From Trichomonas vaginalis G3 (taxonomy: Eukaryota; Parabasalia; Trichomonadida; Trichomonadidae): a stretch of 64,000 bases of DNA. A model generated the notes under the pieces. It was not told the DNA's origin. It saw only the letters and a list, made by a program, of their open reading frames with translations, and searched no databases. The first letter of the stretch is position 1. Every line of letters starts with the position of its first letter. Both the position numbers and the translations under genes were made by a program. Below, one piece after another: positions 50,201-63,420 of this stretch. Location: the NCBI RefSeq assembly GCF_026262505.1, contig NC_067207.1, forward strand, positions 19,622,082 to 19,686,081, in the 5' to 3' direction.

Positions 50201-53200
50201 GAGAGTTGTTGCTGTGCCGAAGTGTTGGCAGATAGCTGGCGCTGAAGAGGGGTGTTGGCAGAGAACTGGCGTTGAAGATGAGTGTTGGCAGAGAACTGGC
50301 GTTGTGTCTGGGTGTTGGCACAGAGTTGTTGCTGTGCCGAGGTGTTGGCAGAGAGCTGGCGTTGAAGATGAGTGTTGGCAGAGAGCTGGCGTTGAAGAGG
50401 AGTGTTGGCAGAGAGTTGTTGCTGTGGAAGAGAGTTGGCAGAGAGCTGGCGTTGTGGGGGAGTGTTGGCAGAGAGTTGTTGCTGTGCCAAGGTGTTGGCA
50501 GAGAGCTGGCGTTGAAGATGAGTGTTGGCAGAGAGCTGGCGTTGAAGATGAGTGTTGGCAGAGAGTTGGCGTTGAAGAGGAGTGTTGGCAGAGAGTTGTT
50601 GCTGTGGAAGAGAGTTGGCAGAGAGTTGTTGCTGTGGAAGAGAGTTGGCAGAGAGCTGGCGTTGTGGGGGAGTGTTGGCAGAGAGTTGTTGCTGTGCCAA
50701 GGTGTTGGCAGAGAGTTGTTGCTGTGCCGAAGTGTTGGCAGATAGCTGGCGCTGAAGAGGGGTGTTGGCAGAGAACTGGCGTTGAAGATGAGTGTTGGCA
50801 GAGAACTGGCGTTGTGTCTGGGTGTTGGCAGAGAGCTGGCGTTGTGTCTGGGTGTTGGCAGAGAGTTGTTGCTGTGCCTAGGTGTTGGCAGAGAGCTGGC
50901 GTTGAAGATGAGTGTTGGCAGAGAGTTGGCGTTGAAGATGAGTGTTGGCAGAGAGTTGGCGTTGAAGAAGAGTGTTGGCAGAGAGTTGTTGCTGTGGAAG
51001 AGAGTTGGCAGAGAGCTGTTGCTGTGGAAGAGAGTTGGCAGAGAGCTGGCGTTGTGGGGGAGTGTTGGCAGAGAGTTGTTGCTGTGCCAAGGTGTTGGCA
51101 GAGAGTTGTTGCTGTGCCGAAGTGTTGGCAGATAGCTGGCGCTGAAGAGGGTGTTGCAGAGAACTGGCGTTGAAGATGAGTGTTGGCAGAGAACTGGCGT
51201 TGTGTCTGGGTGTTGGCACAGAGTTGTTGCTGTGCCTAGGTGTTGGCAGAGAGCTGGCGTTGAAGATGAGTGTTGGCAGAGAGCTGGCGTTGAAGAGGAG
51301 TGTTGGCAGAGAGTTGTTGCTGTGGAAGAGAGTTGGCAGAGAGCTGGCGTTGTGGGGGAGTGTTGGCAGAGAGTTGTTGCTGTGCCAAGGTGTTGGCAGA
51401 GAGCTGGCGTTGAAGATGAGTGTTGGCAGAGAGCTGGCGTTGTGTCTGGGTGTTGGCAGAGAGCTGGAGTTGTGTCTGAGTGTTGGCAGAGAGTTGTTGC
51501 TGTGGAAGAGAGTTGGCAGAGAGCTGGCGTTGTGTCTGAGTGTTGGCAGAGAGCTGGAGTTGTGTCTGGGTGTTGGCAGAGAATTGTTGATGTGGAAGCG
51601 AGTTGGCAGAGAGCTGGCGTTGTGTCTGGGTGTTGGCAGAGAGTTGTTGCTGTGGAAGAGAGTTGGCAGAGAGCTGGCGTTGTGTCTGAGTGTTGGCAGA
51701 GAGCTGGAGTTATGTCTGGGTGTTGGCAGAGAGCTGGAGTTGTGTCTGAGTGTTGGCAGAGAGCTGGCGTTGTGTCTGAGTGTTGGCAGAGAGTTGTTGC
51801 TGTGCCGAGGTGTTGGCAGAGAGCTGGCGTTGAAGATGAGTGTTGGCAGAGAGTTGGCGTTGAAGAGGAGTGTTGGCAGAGAGTTGTTGCTGTGGAAGAG
51901 AGTTGGCAGAGAGATGTTGCTGTGGAAGAGAGTTGGCAGAGAGCTGGCGTTGTGGGGGAGTGTTGGCAGAGAGCTGGAGTTGTGGGGGAGTGTTGGCAGA
52001 GAGTTTTGCTGTGCCAAGGTGTTGGCAGAGAGCTGGCGTTGAAGATGAGTGTTGGCAGAGAGCTGGCGTTGTGTCTGGGTGTTGGCAGAGAGCTGGAGTT
52101 GTGTCTGAGTGTTGGCAGAGAGTTGTTGCTGTGGAAGAGAGTTGGCAGAGAGCTGGCGTTGTGTCTGGGTGTTGGCAGAGAGCTGGAGTTGTGTCTGGGT
52201 GTTGGCAGAGAATTGTTGATGTGGAAGAGAGTTGGCAGAGAGCTGGAGTTGTGTCTGAGTGTTGGCAGAGAGTTGTTGCTGTGCGAGGTGTTGGCAGAGA
52301 GCTGGCGTTGTGGGGGAGTGTTGGCAGAGAGTTGTTGCTGTGCCAAGGTTTGGCAGAGAGTTGTTGCTGTGCCGAAGTGTTGGCAGATAGCTGGCGCTGA
52401 AGAGGGGTGTTGGCAGAGAACTGGCGTTGAAGATGAGTGTTGGCAGAGAACTGGCGTTGTGTCTGGGTGTTGGCAGAGAGCTGGAGTTGTGTCTGGGTGT
52501 TGGCAGAGAATTGTTGATGTGGAAGAGAGTTGGCAGAGAGCTGGCGTTGTGTCTGGGTGTTGGCAGAGAGCTGGAGTTGTGTCTGGGTGTTGGCAGAGAA
52601 TTGTTGATGTGGAAGAGAGTTGGCAGAGAGCTGGAGTTGTGTCTGAGTGTTGGCAGAGAGTTGTTGCTGTGCCGAGGTGTTGGCAGAGAGCTGGCGTTGT
52701 GGGGGAGTGTTGGCAGAGAGTTGTTGCTGTGCCAAGGTGTTGGCAGAGAGTTGTTGCTGTGCCGAAGTGTTGGCAGATAGCTGGCGCTGAAGAGGGGTGT
52801 TGGCAGAGAACTGGCGTTGAAGATGAGTGTTGGCAGAGAACTGGCGTTGTGTCTGGGTGTTGGCAGAGAGCTGGAGTTGTGTCTGGGTGTTGGCAGAAAA
52901 TTGTTGCTGTGGAAGAGAGTTGGCAGAGAGCTGGCGTTGTGTCTGGGTGTTGGCAGAGAGCTGGAGTTGTGTCTGAGTGTTGGCAGAGAGTTGTTGCTGT
53001 GGAAGAGAGTTGGCAGAGAGCTGGCGTTGTGTCTGAGTGTTGGCAGAGAGCTGGAGTTATGTCTGGGTGTTGGCAGAGAGTTGTTGCTGTGCCGAGGTGT
53101 TGGCAGAGAGCTGGCGTTGAAGATGAGTGTTGGCAGAGAGTTGGCGTTGAAGATGAGTGTTGGCAGAGAGTTGTTGCTGTGGAAGAGAGTTGGCAGAGAG

Positions 53201-56200
53201 CTGGAGTTGTGTCTGGGTGTTGGCAGAGAGCTGGCGTTGAAGAGGAGTGTTGGCAGAGAGTTGTTGCTGTGGAAGAGAGTTGGCAGAGAGCTGGCGTTGT
53301 GTCTGAGTGTTGGCAGAGAGCTGGCGTTGTGTCTGGGTGTTGGCAGAGAGCTGGCGTTGAAGATGAGTGTTGGCAGAGAGTTGGCGTTGAAGAGGAGTGT
53401 TGGCAGAGAGTTGTTGCTGTGGAAGAGAGTTGGCAGAGAGCTGGAGTTGAAGATGAGTGTTGGCAGAGAGCTGGCGTTGTGTCTGGGTGTTGGCAGAGAG
53501 CTGGCGTTGAAGATGAGTGTTGGCAGAGAGCTGGAGTTGTGTCTGGGTGTTGGCAGAGAGCTGGCGTTGTGTCTGGGTGTTAGCAGAGAGCTGGAGTTGT
53601 GTCTGAGTGTTGGCAGAGAGTTGTTGCTGTGGAAGAGAGTTGGCAGAGAGCTGGCGTTGTGTCTGGGTGTTGGTAGAGAGCTGGAGTTGTGTCTGAGTGT
53701 TGGCAGAGAGTTGTTGCTGTGGAAGAGAGTTGGCAGAGAGCTGGCGTTGTGTCTGGGTGTTGGCAGAGAGTTGTTGCTGTGGAAGAGAGTTGGCAGAGAG
53801 CTGGCGTTGTGTCTGGGTGTTGGCAGAGAGCTGGAGTTGTGTCTGAGTGTTGGCAGAGAGTTGTTGCTGTGGAAGAGAGTTGACAGAGAGCTGGCGTTGT
53901 GTCTGGGTGTTGGCAGAGAGCTGGAGTTGTGTCTGGGTGTTGGCACAGAGTTGTTGCTGTGCCGAGGTGTTGGCAGAGAGCTGGCGTTGAAGATGAGTGT
54001 TGGCAGAGAGCTGGCGTTGTGTCTGGGTGTTGGCAGAGAGCTGGAGTTGTGTCTGGGTGTTGGCACAGAGTTGTTGCTGTGCCGAGGTGTTGGCAGAGAG
54101 CTGGCGTTGAAGATGAGTGTTGGCAGAGAGCTGGCGTTGTGTCTGGGTGTTGGCAGAGAGTTGTTGCTGTGGAAGAGAGTTGGCAGAGAGCTGGCGTTGT
54201 GTCTGGGTGTTGGCAGAGAGTTGTTGCTGTGGAAGAGAGTTGGCAGAGAGCTGGCGTTGTGGGGGAGTGTTGGCAGAGAGTTGTTGCTGTTGCCAAGGTG
54301 TTCAGAGAGCTGGCGTGAAGATGGAGTGTTGCAGAGAGCTTGCGTTGAAGATGAGTGTTGGCAGAGAGTTGGCGTTGAAGAGGAGTGTTGCGAGAGTTGT
54401 TGCTTGTGCCAAGGGGCAGAGAGTTGTTGCTGTGCCAAGGTGTTGGCAGAGAGTTGTTGCTGTGCCTAGGTGTTGGCAGAGAGCTGGCGTTGAAGATGAG
54501 TGTTGGCAGAGAGTTGGCGTTGAAGATGAGTGTTGGCAGAGAGCTGGCGTTGTGTCTGGGTCTTGGCAGAGAGCTGGCGTTGTGTCTGGGTGTTGGCAGA
54601 GAGTTGTTGCTGTGGAAGAGAGTTGGCAGAGAGCTGGCGTTGTGGGGGAGTGTTGGCAGAGAGTTGTTGCTGTGCCAAGGTGTTGGCAGAGAGCTGGCGT
54701 TGAAGATGAGTGTTGGCAGAGAGCTGGCGTTGAAGAATGTGTTGGCAGAGAGTTGGCGTTGAAGAGGAGTGTTGGCAGAGAGTTGTTGCTGTGCCAAGGT
54801 GTTGGCAGAGAGTTGTTGCTGTGCCAAGGTGTTGGCAGAGAGTTGTTGCTGTGCCGAAGTGTTGGCAGATAGCTGGCGCTGAAGAGGGGTGTTGGCAGAG
54901 AACTGGCGTTGAAGATGAGTGTTGGCAGAGAACTGGCGTTGTGTCTGGGTGTTGGCACAGAGTTGTTGCTGTGCCTAGGTGTTGGCAGAGAGCTGGCGTT
55001 GAAGATGAGTGTTGGCAGAGAGCTGGCGTTGTGTCTGGGTGTTGGCAGAGAGTTGTTGCTGTGGAAGAGAGTTGGCAGAGAGCTGGCGTTGTGGGGGAGT
55101 GTTGGCAGAGAGTTGTTGCTGCCAAGTGTTGGCAGAGAGCTGGCGTTGAAGATGAGTGTTGGCAGAGAGCTGGCGTTGAAGATGAGTGTTGGCAGAGAGT
55201 TGGCGTTGAAGAGGAGTGTTGGCAGAGAGTTGTTGCTGTGGAAGAGAGTTGGCAGAGAGTTGTTGCTGTGGAAGAGAGTTGGCAGAGAGCTGGCGTTGTG
55301 GGGGAGTGTTGGCAGAGAGTTGTTGCTGTGCCAAGGTGTTGGCAGAGAGTTGTTGCTGTGCCGAAGTGTTGGCAGATTAGCTGGCGCTGAAGAGGGTGTT
55401 GGCAGAGAACTGGCGTTGAAGATGAGTGTTGGCAAGAGAACTGGCGTTGTGTCTGGGTGTTGGCAGAGCTGGCGTTGTGTCTGGGTGTTGGCAGAGAGTT
55501 GTTGCTGTGCCTAGGTGTTGCAGAGAGCTGGCGTGAAGATGAGTGTTGGCAGAGAGTTGGCGTTGAAGATGAGTGTTGGCAGAGAGTTGGCGTTGAAGAA
55601 GAGTGTTGGCAGAGAGTTGTTGCTGTGGAAGAGAGTTGGCAGAGAGCTGTTTGCTGTGGAAGAGAGTTGGCAGAGAGCTGGCGTTGTGGGGAGTGTTGGC
55701 AGAGAGTTTGTTGCTGTGGCCAAGGGTTGGCAGAGAGTTGTTGCTGTGCCGAAGTGTTGGCAGATAGCTGGCGCTGAAGAGGGGTGTTGGCAGAGAACTG
55801 GCGTTGAAGATGAGTGTTGGCAGAGAACTGGCGTTGTGTCTGGGTGTTGGCACAGAGTTGTTGCTGTGCCTAGGTGTTGGCAGAGAGCTGGCGTTGAAGA
55901 TGATGTTGCAGAGAGCTGGCGTTGAAGAGGAGTGTTGGCAGAGAGTTGTTGCTGTGGAAGAGAGTTGGCAGAGAGCTGGAGTTGAAGATGAGTGTTGGCA
56001 GAGAGCTGGCGTTGTGTCTGGGTGTTGGCAGAGAGCTGGCGTTGAAGATGAGTGTTGGCAGAGAGCTGGCGTTGTGTCTGAGTGTTGGCAGAGAGCTGGA
56101 GTTGTGTCTGGGTGTTGGCAGAGAATTGTTGATGTGGAAGCGAGTTGGCAGAGAGCTGGCGTTGTGTCTGGGTGTTGGCAGAGAGTTGTTGCTGTGGAAG

Positions 56201-59100
56201 AGAGTTGGCAGAGAGCTGGAGTTGTGTCTGAGTGTTGGCAGAGAGTTGTTGCTGTGCCGAGGTGTTGGCAGAGAGCTGGCGTTGAAGATGAGTGTTGCAA
56301 AGAGTTTTGGCGTTGAAGAGGAGTGTTGGCAGAGAGTTGTTGCTGTGGAAGAGAGTTGGCAGAGAGCTGGAGTTGTGTCTGGGTGTTGGCAGAGAGTTGT
56401 TGCTGTGCCAAGGTGTTGGCAGAGAGCTGGCGTTGAAGATGAGTGTTGGCAGAGAGCTGGCGTTGTGTCTGGGTGTTGGCAGAGAATTGTTGATGTGGAA
56501 GAGAGTTGTCAGAGAGCTGGCGTTGTGTCTGGGTGTTGGCAGAGAGTTGTTGCTGTGCCGAGGTGTTGGCAGAGAGCTGGCGTTGATGATGAGTGTTGGC
56601 AGAGAGCTGGCGTTGTGTCTGGGTGTTGGCAGAGAGCTGGAGTTGTGTCTGGGTGTTGGCAGAGAGCTGGAGTTGTGTCTGGGTGTTGGCAGACAGTTGT
56701 TGCTGTGCCGAGGTGTTGGCAGAGAGCTGGCGTTGAAGATGAGTGTTGGCAGAGAGTTGGCGTTGAAGAGGAGTGTTGGCAGAGAGTTGTTGCTGTGGAA
56801 GAGAGTTGGCAGAGAGCTGGAGTTGTGTCTGGGTGTTGGCAGAGAGTTGTTGCTGTGGAAAGAGAGTTGGCAGAGAGCTGGCGTTGTGTCTGGGTGTTGG
56901 CAGAGAGCTGGAGTTGTGTCTGGGTGTTGGCAGAGAATTGTTGATGTGGAAGAGAGTTGGCAGAGAGCTGGAGTTGTGTCTGGGTGTTGGCAGAGAGTTG
57001 TTGCTGTGCCGAGGTGTTGGCAGAGAGCTGGCGTTGTGGGGGAGTGTTGGCAGAGAGTTGTTGCTGTGCCAAGGTGGTGGCAGAGAGCTGGAGTTGTGTC
57101 TGGGTGTTGGCAGAGAGCTGGAGTTGTGTCTGGGTGTTGGCAGAGAGCTGGAGTTGTGTCTGGGTGTTGGCAGAGAGCTGGAGTTGTGTCTGAGTGTTGG
57201 CAGACAGTTGTTGCTGTGCCGAGGTGTTGGCAGAGAGCTGGCGTTGAAGATGTAGTTGGCAGAGAGTTGGCGTTGAAGAGGAGTGTTGGCAGAGAGTTGT
57301 GCTGTGGAAGAGAGTTGGCAGAGAGCTGGAGTTGTGTCTGGGTGTTGGCAGAGAGTTGTTTGCTGTGGAAGGTGTTGGCAGAGAGCTGGCGTTGAAGATG
57401 AGTGTTGGGAGAGCTGGCGTTGTGTCTGGGTGTTGGCAGAGTTGTTCTGTGGAAGAGAGTTGGGGAGAGCTGCGTTGTGTCTGGGTGTTGGCAGAGAGTT
57501 GTTGCTGTGCCGAGGTGTTGCAGAGAGCTGGCGTTGATGATGAGTGTTGGCAGAGAGCTGGCGTTGTGTCTGGGTGTTGGCAGAGAGCTGGAGTTGTGTC
57601 TGGGTGTTGGCAGAGAGCTGGAGTTGTGTCTGGGTGTTGGCAGACAGTTGTTGCTGTGCCGAGGTGTTGGCAGAGAGCTGGCGTTGAAGATGAGTGTTGG
57701 CAGAGAGTTGGCGTTGAAGAGGAGTGTTGGCAGAGAGTTGTTGCTGTGGAAGAGAGTTGGCAGAGAGCTGGAGTTGTGTCTGGGTGTTGGCAGAGAGTTG
57801 TTGCTGTGGAAGAGAGTTGGCAGAGAGCTGGCGTTGTGTCTGGGTGTTGGCAGAGAGCTGGAGTTGTGTCTGGGTGTTGGCAGAGAATTGTTTGCTGTGG
57901 AAGAGAGTTGGCAGAGAGCTGGCGTTGTGTCTGGGTGTTGGCAGAGAGCTGGAGTTGTGTCTGGGTGTTGGCAGAGAATTGTTGATGTGGAAGAGAGTTG
58001 GCAGAGAGCTGGCGTTGTGTCTGGGTGTTGGCAGAGAGCTGGCGTTGTGTCTGGGTGTTGGCAGAGAGTTGTTGCTGTGGAAGAGAGTTGGCAGAGAGCT
58101 GGCGTTGTGTCTGGGTGTTGGCAGAGAGCTGGAGTTGTGTCTGGGTGTTGGCAGAGAATTGTTGCTGTGGAAGAGAGTTGGCAGAGAGCTGGCGTTGTGT
58201 CTGGGTGTTGGCAGAGAATTGTTGATGTGGAAGCGAGTTGGCAGAGAGCTGGCGTTGTGTCTGGGTGTTGGCAGAGAGCTGGCGTTGTGTCTGGGTGTTG
58301 GCAGAGAGTTGTTGCTGTGGAAGAGAGTTGGCAGAGAGCTGGCGTTGTGTCTGGGTGTTGGCAGAGAGCTGGAGTTGTGTCTGGGTGTTGGCAGAGAATT
58401 GTTGCTGTGGAAGAGAGTTGTCAGAGAGCTGGCGTTGTGTCTGGGTGTTGGCAGAGAGCTGGAGTTGTGTCTGGGTGTTGGCAGAGAATTGTTGATGTGG
58501 AAGAGAGTTGGCAGAGAGCTGGCGTTGTGTCTGGGTGTTGGCAGAGAGCTGGCGTTGTGTCTGGGTGTTGGCAGAGAGTTGTTGCTGTGCCGAGGTGTTG
58601 GCAGAGAGCTGGCGTTGTGGGGGAGTGTTGCAGAGAGTTGTTGCTGTGCCAAGGTGTTGGCAGAGAGTTGTTGCTGTGCCGAAGTGTTGGCAGATAGCTG
58701 GCGCTGAAGAGGGGTGTTGGCAGAGAACTGGCGTTGAAGATGAGTGTTGGCAGAGAACTGGCGTTGTGTCTGGGTGTTGGCAGAGAGCTGGAGTTGTGTC
58801 TGGGTGTTGGCAGAGAATTGTTGATGTGGAAGAGAGTTGGCAGAGAGCTGGCGTTGTGTCTGGGTGTTGGCAGAGAGCTGGAGTTGTGTCTGGGTGTTGG
58901 CAGAGAGTTGTTGCTGTGGAAGAGAGTTGGCAGAGAGCTGGCGTTGTGTCTGGGTGTTGGCAGAGAGCTGGCGTTGTGTCTGGGTGTTGGCAGAGAGCTG
59001 GAGTTGTGTCTGGGTGTTGGCAGAGAGCTGGAGTTGTGTCTGAGTGTTGGCAGAGAGCTGGCGTTGTGTCTGGGTGTTGGCAGAGAGTTGTTGCTGTGCC

Positions 59101-61500
59101 GAGGTCTTGGCAGAGAGTTGGCGTTGAAGAGGAGTGTTGGCAGAGAGTTGTTGCTGTGGAAGAGAGTTGGCAGAGAGTTGTTGCTGTGGAAGAGAGCTGG
59201 CAGAGAGCTGGCGTTGTGGGGGAGTGTTGGCAGAGAGTTGTTGCTGTGCCAAGGTGTTGGCAGAGAGCTGGCGTTGAAGATGAGTGTTGGCAGAGAGCTG
59301 GCGTTGTGTCTGGGTGTTGGCAGAGAGCTGGCGTTGTGTCTGGGTGTTGGCAGAGAATTGTTGATGTTGAAGAGAGTTGGCAGAGAGCTGGCGTTGTGTC
59401 TGGGTGTTGGCAGAGAGCTGGAGTTGTGTCTGGGTGTTGGCAGAGAGCTGGAGTTGTGTCTGAGTGTTTGCAGAGAGCTGGCGTTGTGTCTGGGTGTTGG
59501 CAGAGAGTTGTTGCTGTGCCGAGGTGTTGGCAGAGAGCTGGCGTTGAAGAGGAGTGTTGGCAGAGAGCTGGCGTTGTGTCTGGGTGTTGGCAGAGAGCTG
59601 GAGTTGTGTCTGGGTGTTGGCAGAGAGCTGGAGTTGTGTCTGGGTGTTGGCAGACAGTTGTTGCTGTGCCGAGGTGTTGGCAGAGAGCTGGCGTTGAAGA
59701 TGAGTGTTGGCAGAGAGCTGGCGTTGTGTCTGGGTGTTGGCAGAGAGCTGGAGTTGTGTCTGGGTGTTGGCAGAGAATTGTTGATGTGGAAGAGAGTTGG
59801 CAGAGAGCTGGAGTTGTGTCTGGGTGTTGGCAGAGAGTTGTTGCTGTGCCAAGGTGTTGGCAGAGAGTTGTTGCTGTGCCGAAGTGTTGGCAGATAGCTG
59901 GCGCTGAAGAGGGGTGTTGGTAGAGAACTGGCGTTGAAGATGAGTGTTGGCAGAGAACTGGCGTTGTGTCTGGGTGTTGGCAGAGAGCTGGAGTTGTGTC
60001 TGGGTGTTGGCAGAGAATTGTTGATGTGGAAGAGAGTTGGCAGAGAGCTGGAGTTGTGTCTGGGTGTTGGCAGAGAGCTGGAGTTGTGTCTGAGTGTTTG
60101 CAGAGAGCTGGCGTTGTGTCTGGGTGTTGGCAGAGAGTTGTTGCTGTGCCGAGGTGTTGGCAGAGAGCTGGCGTTGAAGAGGAGTGTTGGCAGAGAGCTG
60201 GCGTTGTGTCTGGGTGTTGGCAGAGAGCTGGAGTTGTGTCTGAGTGTTGGCAGAGAGCTGGCGTTGTGTCTGGGTGTTGGCAGACAGTTGTTGCTGTGCC
60301 GAGGTCTTGGCAGAGAGTTGGCGTTGAAGAGGAGTGTTGGCAGAGAGTTGTTGCTGTGGAAGAGAGTTGGCAGAGAGTTGTTGCTGTGGAAGAGAGCTGG
60401 CAGAGAGCTGGCGTTGTGGGGGAGTGTTGGCAGAGAGTTGTTGCTGTGCCAAGGTGTTGGCAGAGAGCTGGCGTTGAAGATGAGTGTTGGCAGAGAGCTG
60501 GCGTTGTGTCTGGGTGTTGGCAGAGAGCTGGAGTTGTGTCTGGGTGTTGGCAGAGAATTGTTGATGTTGAAGAGAGTTGGCAGAGAGCTGGAGTTGTGTC
60601 TGGGTGTTGGCAGAGAGCTGGAGTTGTGTCTGGGTGTTGGCAGAGAGCTGGAGTTGTGTCTGAGTGTTTGCAGAGAGCTGGCGTTGTGTCTGGGTGTTGG
60701 CAGAGAGTTGTTGCTGTGCCGAGGTGTTGGCAGAGAGCTGGCGTTGAAGAGGAGTGTTGGCAGAGAGCTGGCGTTGTGTCTGGGTGTTGGCAGAGAGCTG
60801 GAGTTGTGTCTGGGTGTTGGCAGAGAGCTGGAGTTGTGTCTGGGTGTTGGCAGACAGTTGTTGCTGTGCCGAGGTGTTGGCAGAGAGCTGGCGTTGAAGA
60901 TGAGTGTTGGCAGAGAGCTGGCGTTGTGTCTGGGTGTTGGCAGAGAGCTGGCGTTGTGTCTGGGTGTTGGCAGAGAGCTGGAGTTGTGTCTGGGTGTTGG
61001 CAGAGAGCTGGAGTTGTGTCTGAGTGTTGGCAGAGAGTTGTTGCTGTGGAAGCGAGTTGGCAGAGAGCTGGCGTTGTGTCTGGGTGTTGGCAGAGAGCTG
61101 GCGTTGTGTCTGGGTGTTGGCAAAGAGTTGTTGCTGTGGAAGAGAGTTGGCAGAGAGCTGGCATTGTGTCTGGGTGTTGGCAGAGAGCTGGAGTTGTGTC
61201 TGGGTGTTGGCAGAGAATTGTTGATGTGGAAGAGAGTTGGCAGAGAGCTGGCGTTGTGTCTGGGTGTTGGCAGAGAGCTGGAGTTGTGTCTGGGTGTTGG
61301 CAGAGAATTGTTGATGTGGAAGAGAGTTGGCAGAGAGCTGGAGTTGTGTCTGGGTGTTGGCAGAGAGTTGTTGCTGTGCCGAGGTGTTGGCAGAGAGCTG
61401 GCGTTGTGGGGGAGTGTTGGCAGAGAGTTGTTGCTGTGCCAAGGTGTTGGCAGAGAGCTGGCGTTGTGTCTGGGTGTTGGCAGACAGTTGTTGCTGTGCC
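59101..61500. repeat. higher-order repeat, 1200 bp (40 units) with 600-bp subperiod
   Basis: Rare marker variants recur at exact distance: GAGGTCTTGGCAG at 59101 and 60301; AGAGAGCTGGCAGAGAGCTGG at about 59191 and 60391 (shown here as its first bases AGAGAGCTGGCAG); TTGATGTTGAAG at 59361 and 60561; GAGTGTTTGCAG at 59462, 60062 and 60662. Confidence 0.8.
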
Positions 61501-62340
61501 GAGGTGTTGGCAGAGAGCTGGCGTTGAAGATGAGTGTTGGCAGAGAGTTGGCGTTGAAGAGGAGTGTTGGCAGAGAGTTGTTGCTGTGGAAGAGAGTTGG
61601 CAGAGAGCTGGCGTTGTGGGGGAGTGTTGGCAGAGAGTTGTTGCTGTGGAAGAGAGTTGGCAGAGAGCTGGCATTGTGTCTGGGTGTTGGCAGAGAGCTG
61701 GAGTTGTGTCTGGGTGTTGGCAGAGAATTGTTGATGTGGAAGAGAGTTGGCAGAGAGCTGGCGTTGTGTCTGGGTGTTGGCAGAGAGCTGGAGTTGTGTC
61801 TGAGTGTTGGCAGAGAATTGTTGCTGTGGAAGAGAGTTGGCAGAGAGCTGGAGTTGTGTCTGGGTGTTGGCAGAGAGTTGTTGCTGTGCCGAGGTGTTGG
61901 CAGAGAGCTGGCGTTGTGGGGGAGTGTTGGCAGAGAGTTGTTGCTGTGCCAAGGTGTTGGCAGAGAGTTGTTGTTGTGCCGAAGTGTTGGCAGATAGCTG
62001 GCGCTGAAGAGGGGTGTTGGCAGGAACTGGCGTTGAAGATGAGTGTTGGCAGAGAACTGGCGTTGTGTCTGGGTGTTGGCAGAGAGCTGGAGTTGTGTCT
62101 GGGTGTTGGCAGAGAACGGCGTTGAGATGTTGGCAGAGAGCTGGAGTTGTGTCTGGGTGTTGGCAGAGAGCTGGAGTTGTGTCTGAGTGTTGGCAGAGAG
62201 TTGTTGCTGTGGAAGAGAGTTGGCAGAGAGCTGGAGTTGTGTCTGAGTGTTGCAGAGAGTTGTTGCTGTGCCGAGGTGTTTGGCAGAGAGCTGGCGTTGT
62301 GGGGAGTGTTGGCAGAGAGTTGTTGCTGTGCAAGGTGTTG

Positions 62341-63420
62341 GCAGAGAGTTGTTGCTGTGCCGAAGTGTTGGCAGAGAGCTGGCGCTGAAGATGAGTGTTG
62401 GCAGAGAGTTGGCGTTGTGTCTGGGTGTTGGCAGACAGTTGTTGCTGTGCCGAGGTGTTGGCAGAGAGCTGGCGTTGAAGATGAGTGTTGGCAGAGAGTT
62501 GGCGTTGAAGAGGAGTGTTGGCAGAGAGTTGTTGCTGTGGAAGAGAGTTGGCAGAGAGTTGTTGCTGTGGAAGAGAGTTGGCAGAGAGCTGGCGTTGTGG
62601 GGGAGTGTTGGCAGAGAGTTGTTGCTGTGCCAAGGTGTTGGCAGAGAGCTGGCGTTGAAGATGAGTGTTGGCAGAGAGCTGGCGTTGTGTCTGGGTGTTG
62701 GCAGAGAGCTGGAGTTGTGTCTGAGTGTTGGCAGAGAATTGTTGCTGTGGAAGAGAGTTGGCAGAGAGCTGGAGTTGTGTCTGGGTGTTGGCAGAGAGTT
62801 GTTGCTGTGCCGAGGTGTTGGCAGAGAGCTGGCGTTGTGGGGGAGTGTTGGCAGAGAGTTGTTGCTGTGCCAAGGTGTTGGCAGAGAGTTGTTGCTGTGC
62901 CGAAGTGTTGGCAGAGAGCTGGCGCTGAAGATGAGTGTTGGCAGAGAGTTGGCGTTGTGTCTGGGTGTTGGCAGACAGTTGTTGCTGTGCCGAGGTGTTG
63001 GCAGAGAGCTGGCGTTGAAGATGAGTGTTGGCAGAGAGTTGTTGCTGTGGAAGAGAGTTGGCAGAGAGTTGTTGCTGTGGAAGAGAGTTGGCAGAGAGCT
63101 GGCGTTGTGGGGGAGTGTTGGCAGAGAGTTGTTGCTGTGCCAAGGTGTTGGCAGAGAGCTGGCGTTGAAGATGAGTGTTGGCAGAGAGCTGGCGTTGTGT
63201 CTGGGTGTTGGCAGAGAGCTGGAGTTGTGTCTGAGTGTTGGCAGAGAATTGTTGCTGTGGAAGAGAGTTGGCAGAGAGCTGGCGTTGTGTCTGGGTGTTG
63301 GCAGAGAGCTGGAGTTGTGTCTGAGTGTTGGCAGAGAGTTGTTGCTGTGGAAGAGAGTTGGCAGAGAGCTGGAGTTGTGTCTGGGTGTTGGCAGAGAGTT
63401 GTTGCTGTGCCGAGGTGTTG
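62341..63420. repeat. higher-order repeat, 540 bp (18 units)
   Basis: The variant GGCGCTGAAGATGA after GTGCCGAAG occurs at about 62381 and 62921, and the unit order after each copy agrees over most of the next 540 bp, with small unit losses. Confidence 0.65.
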
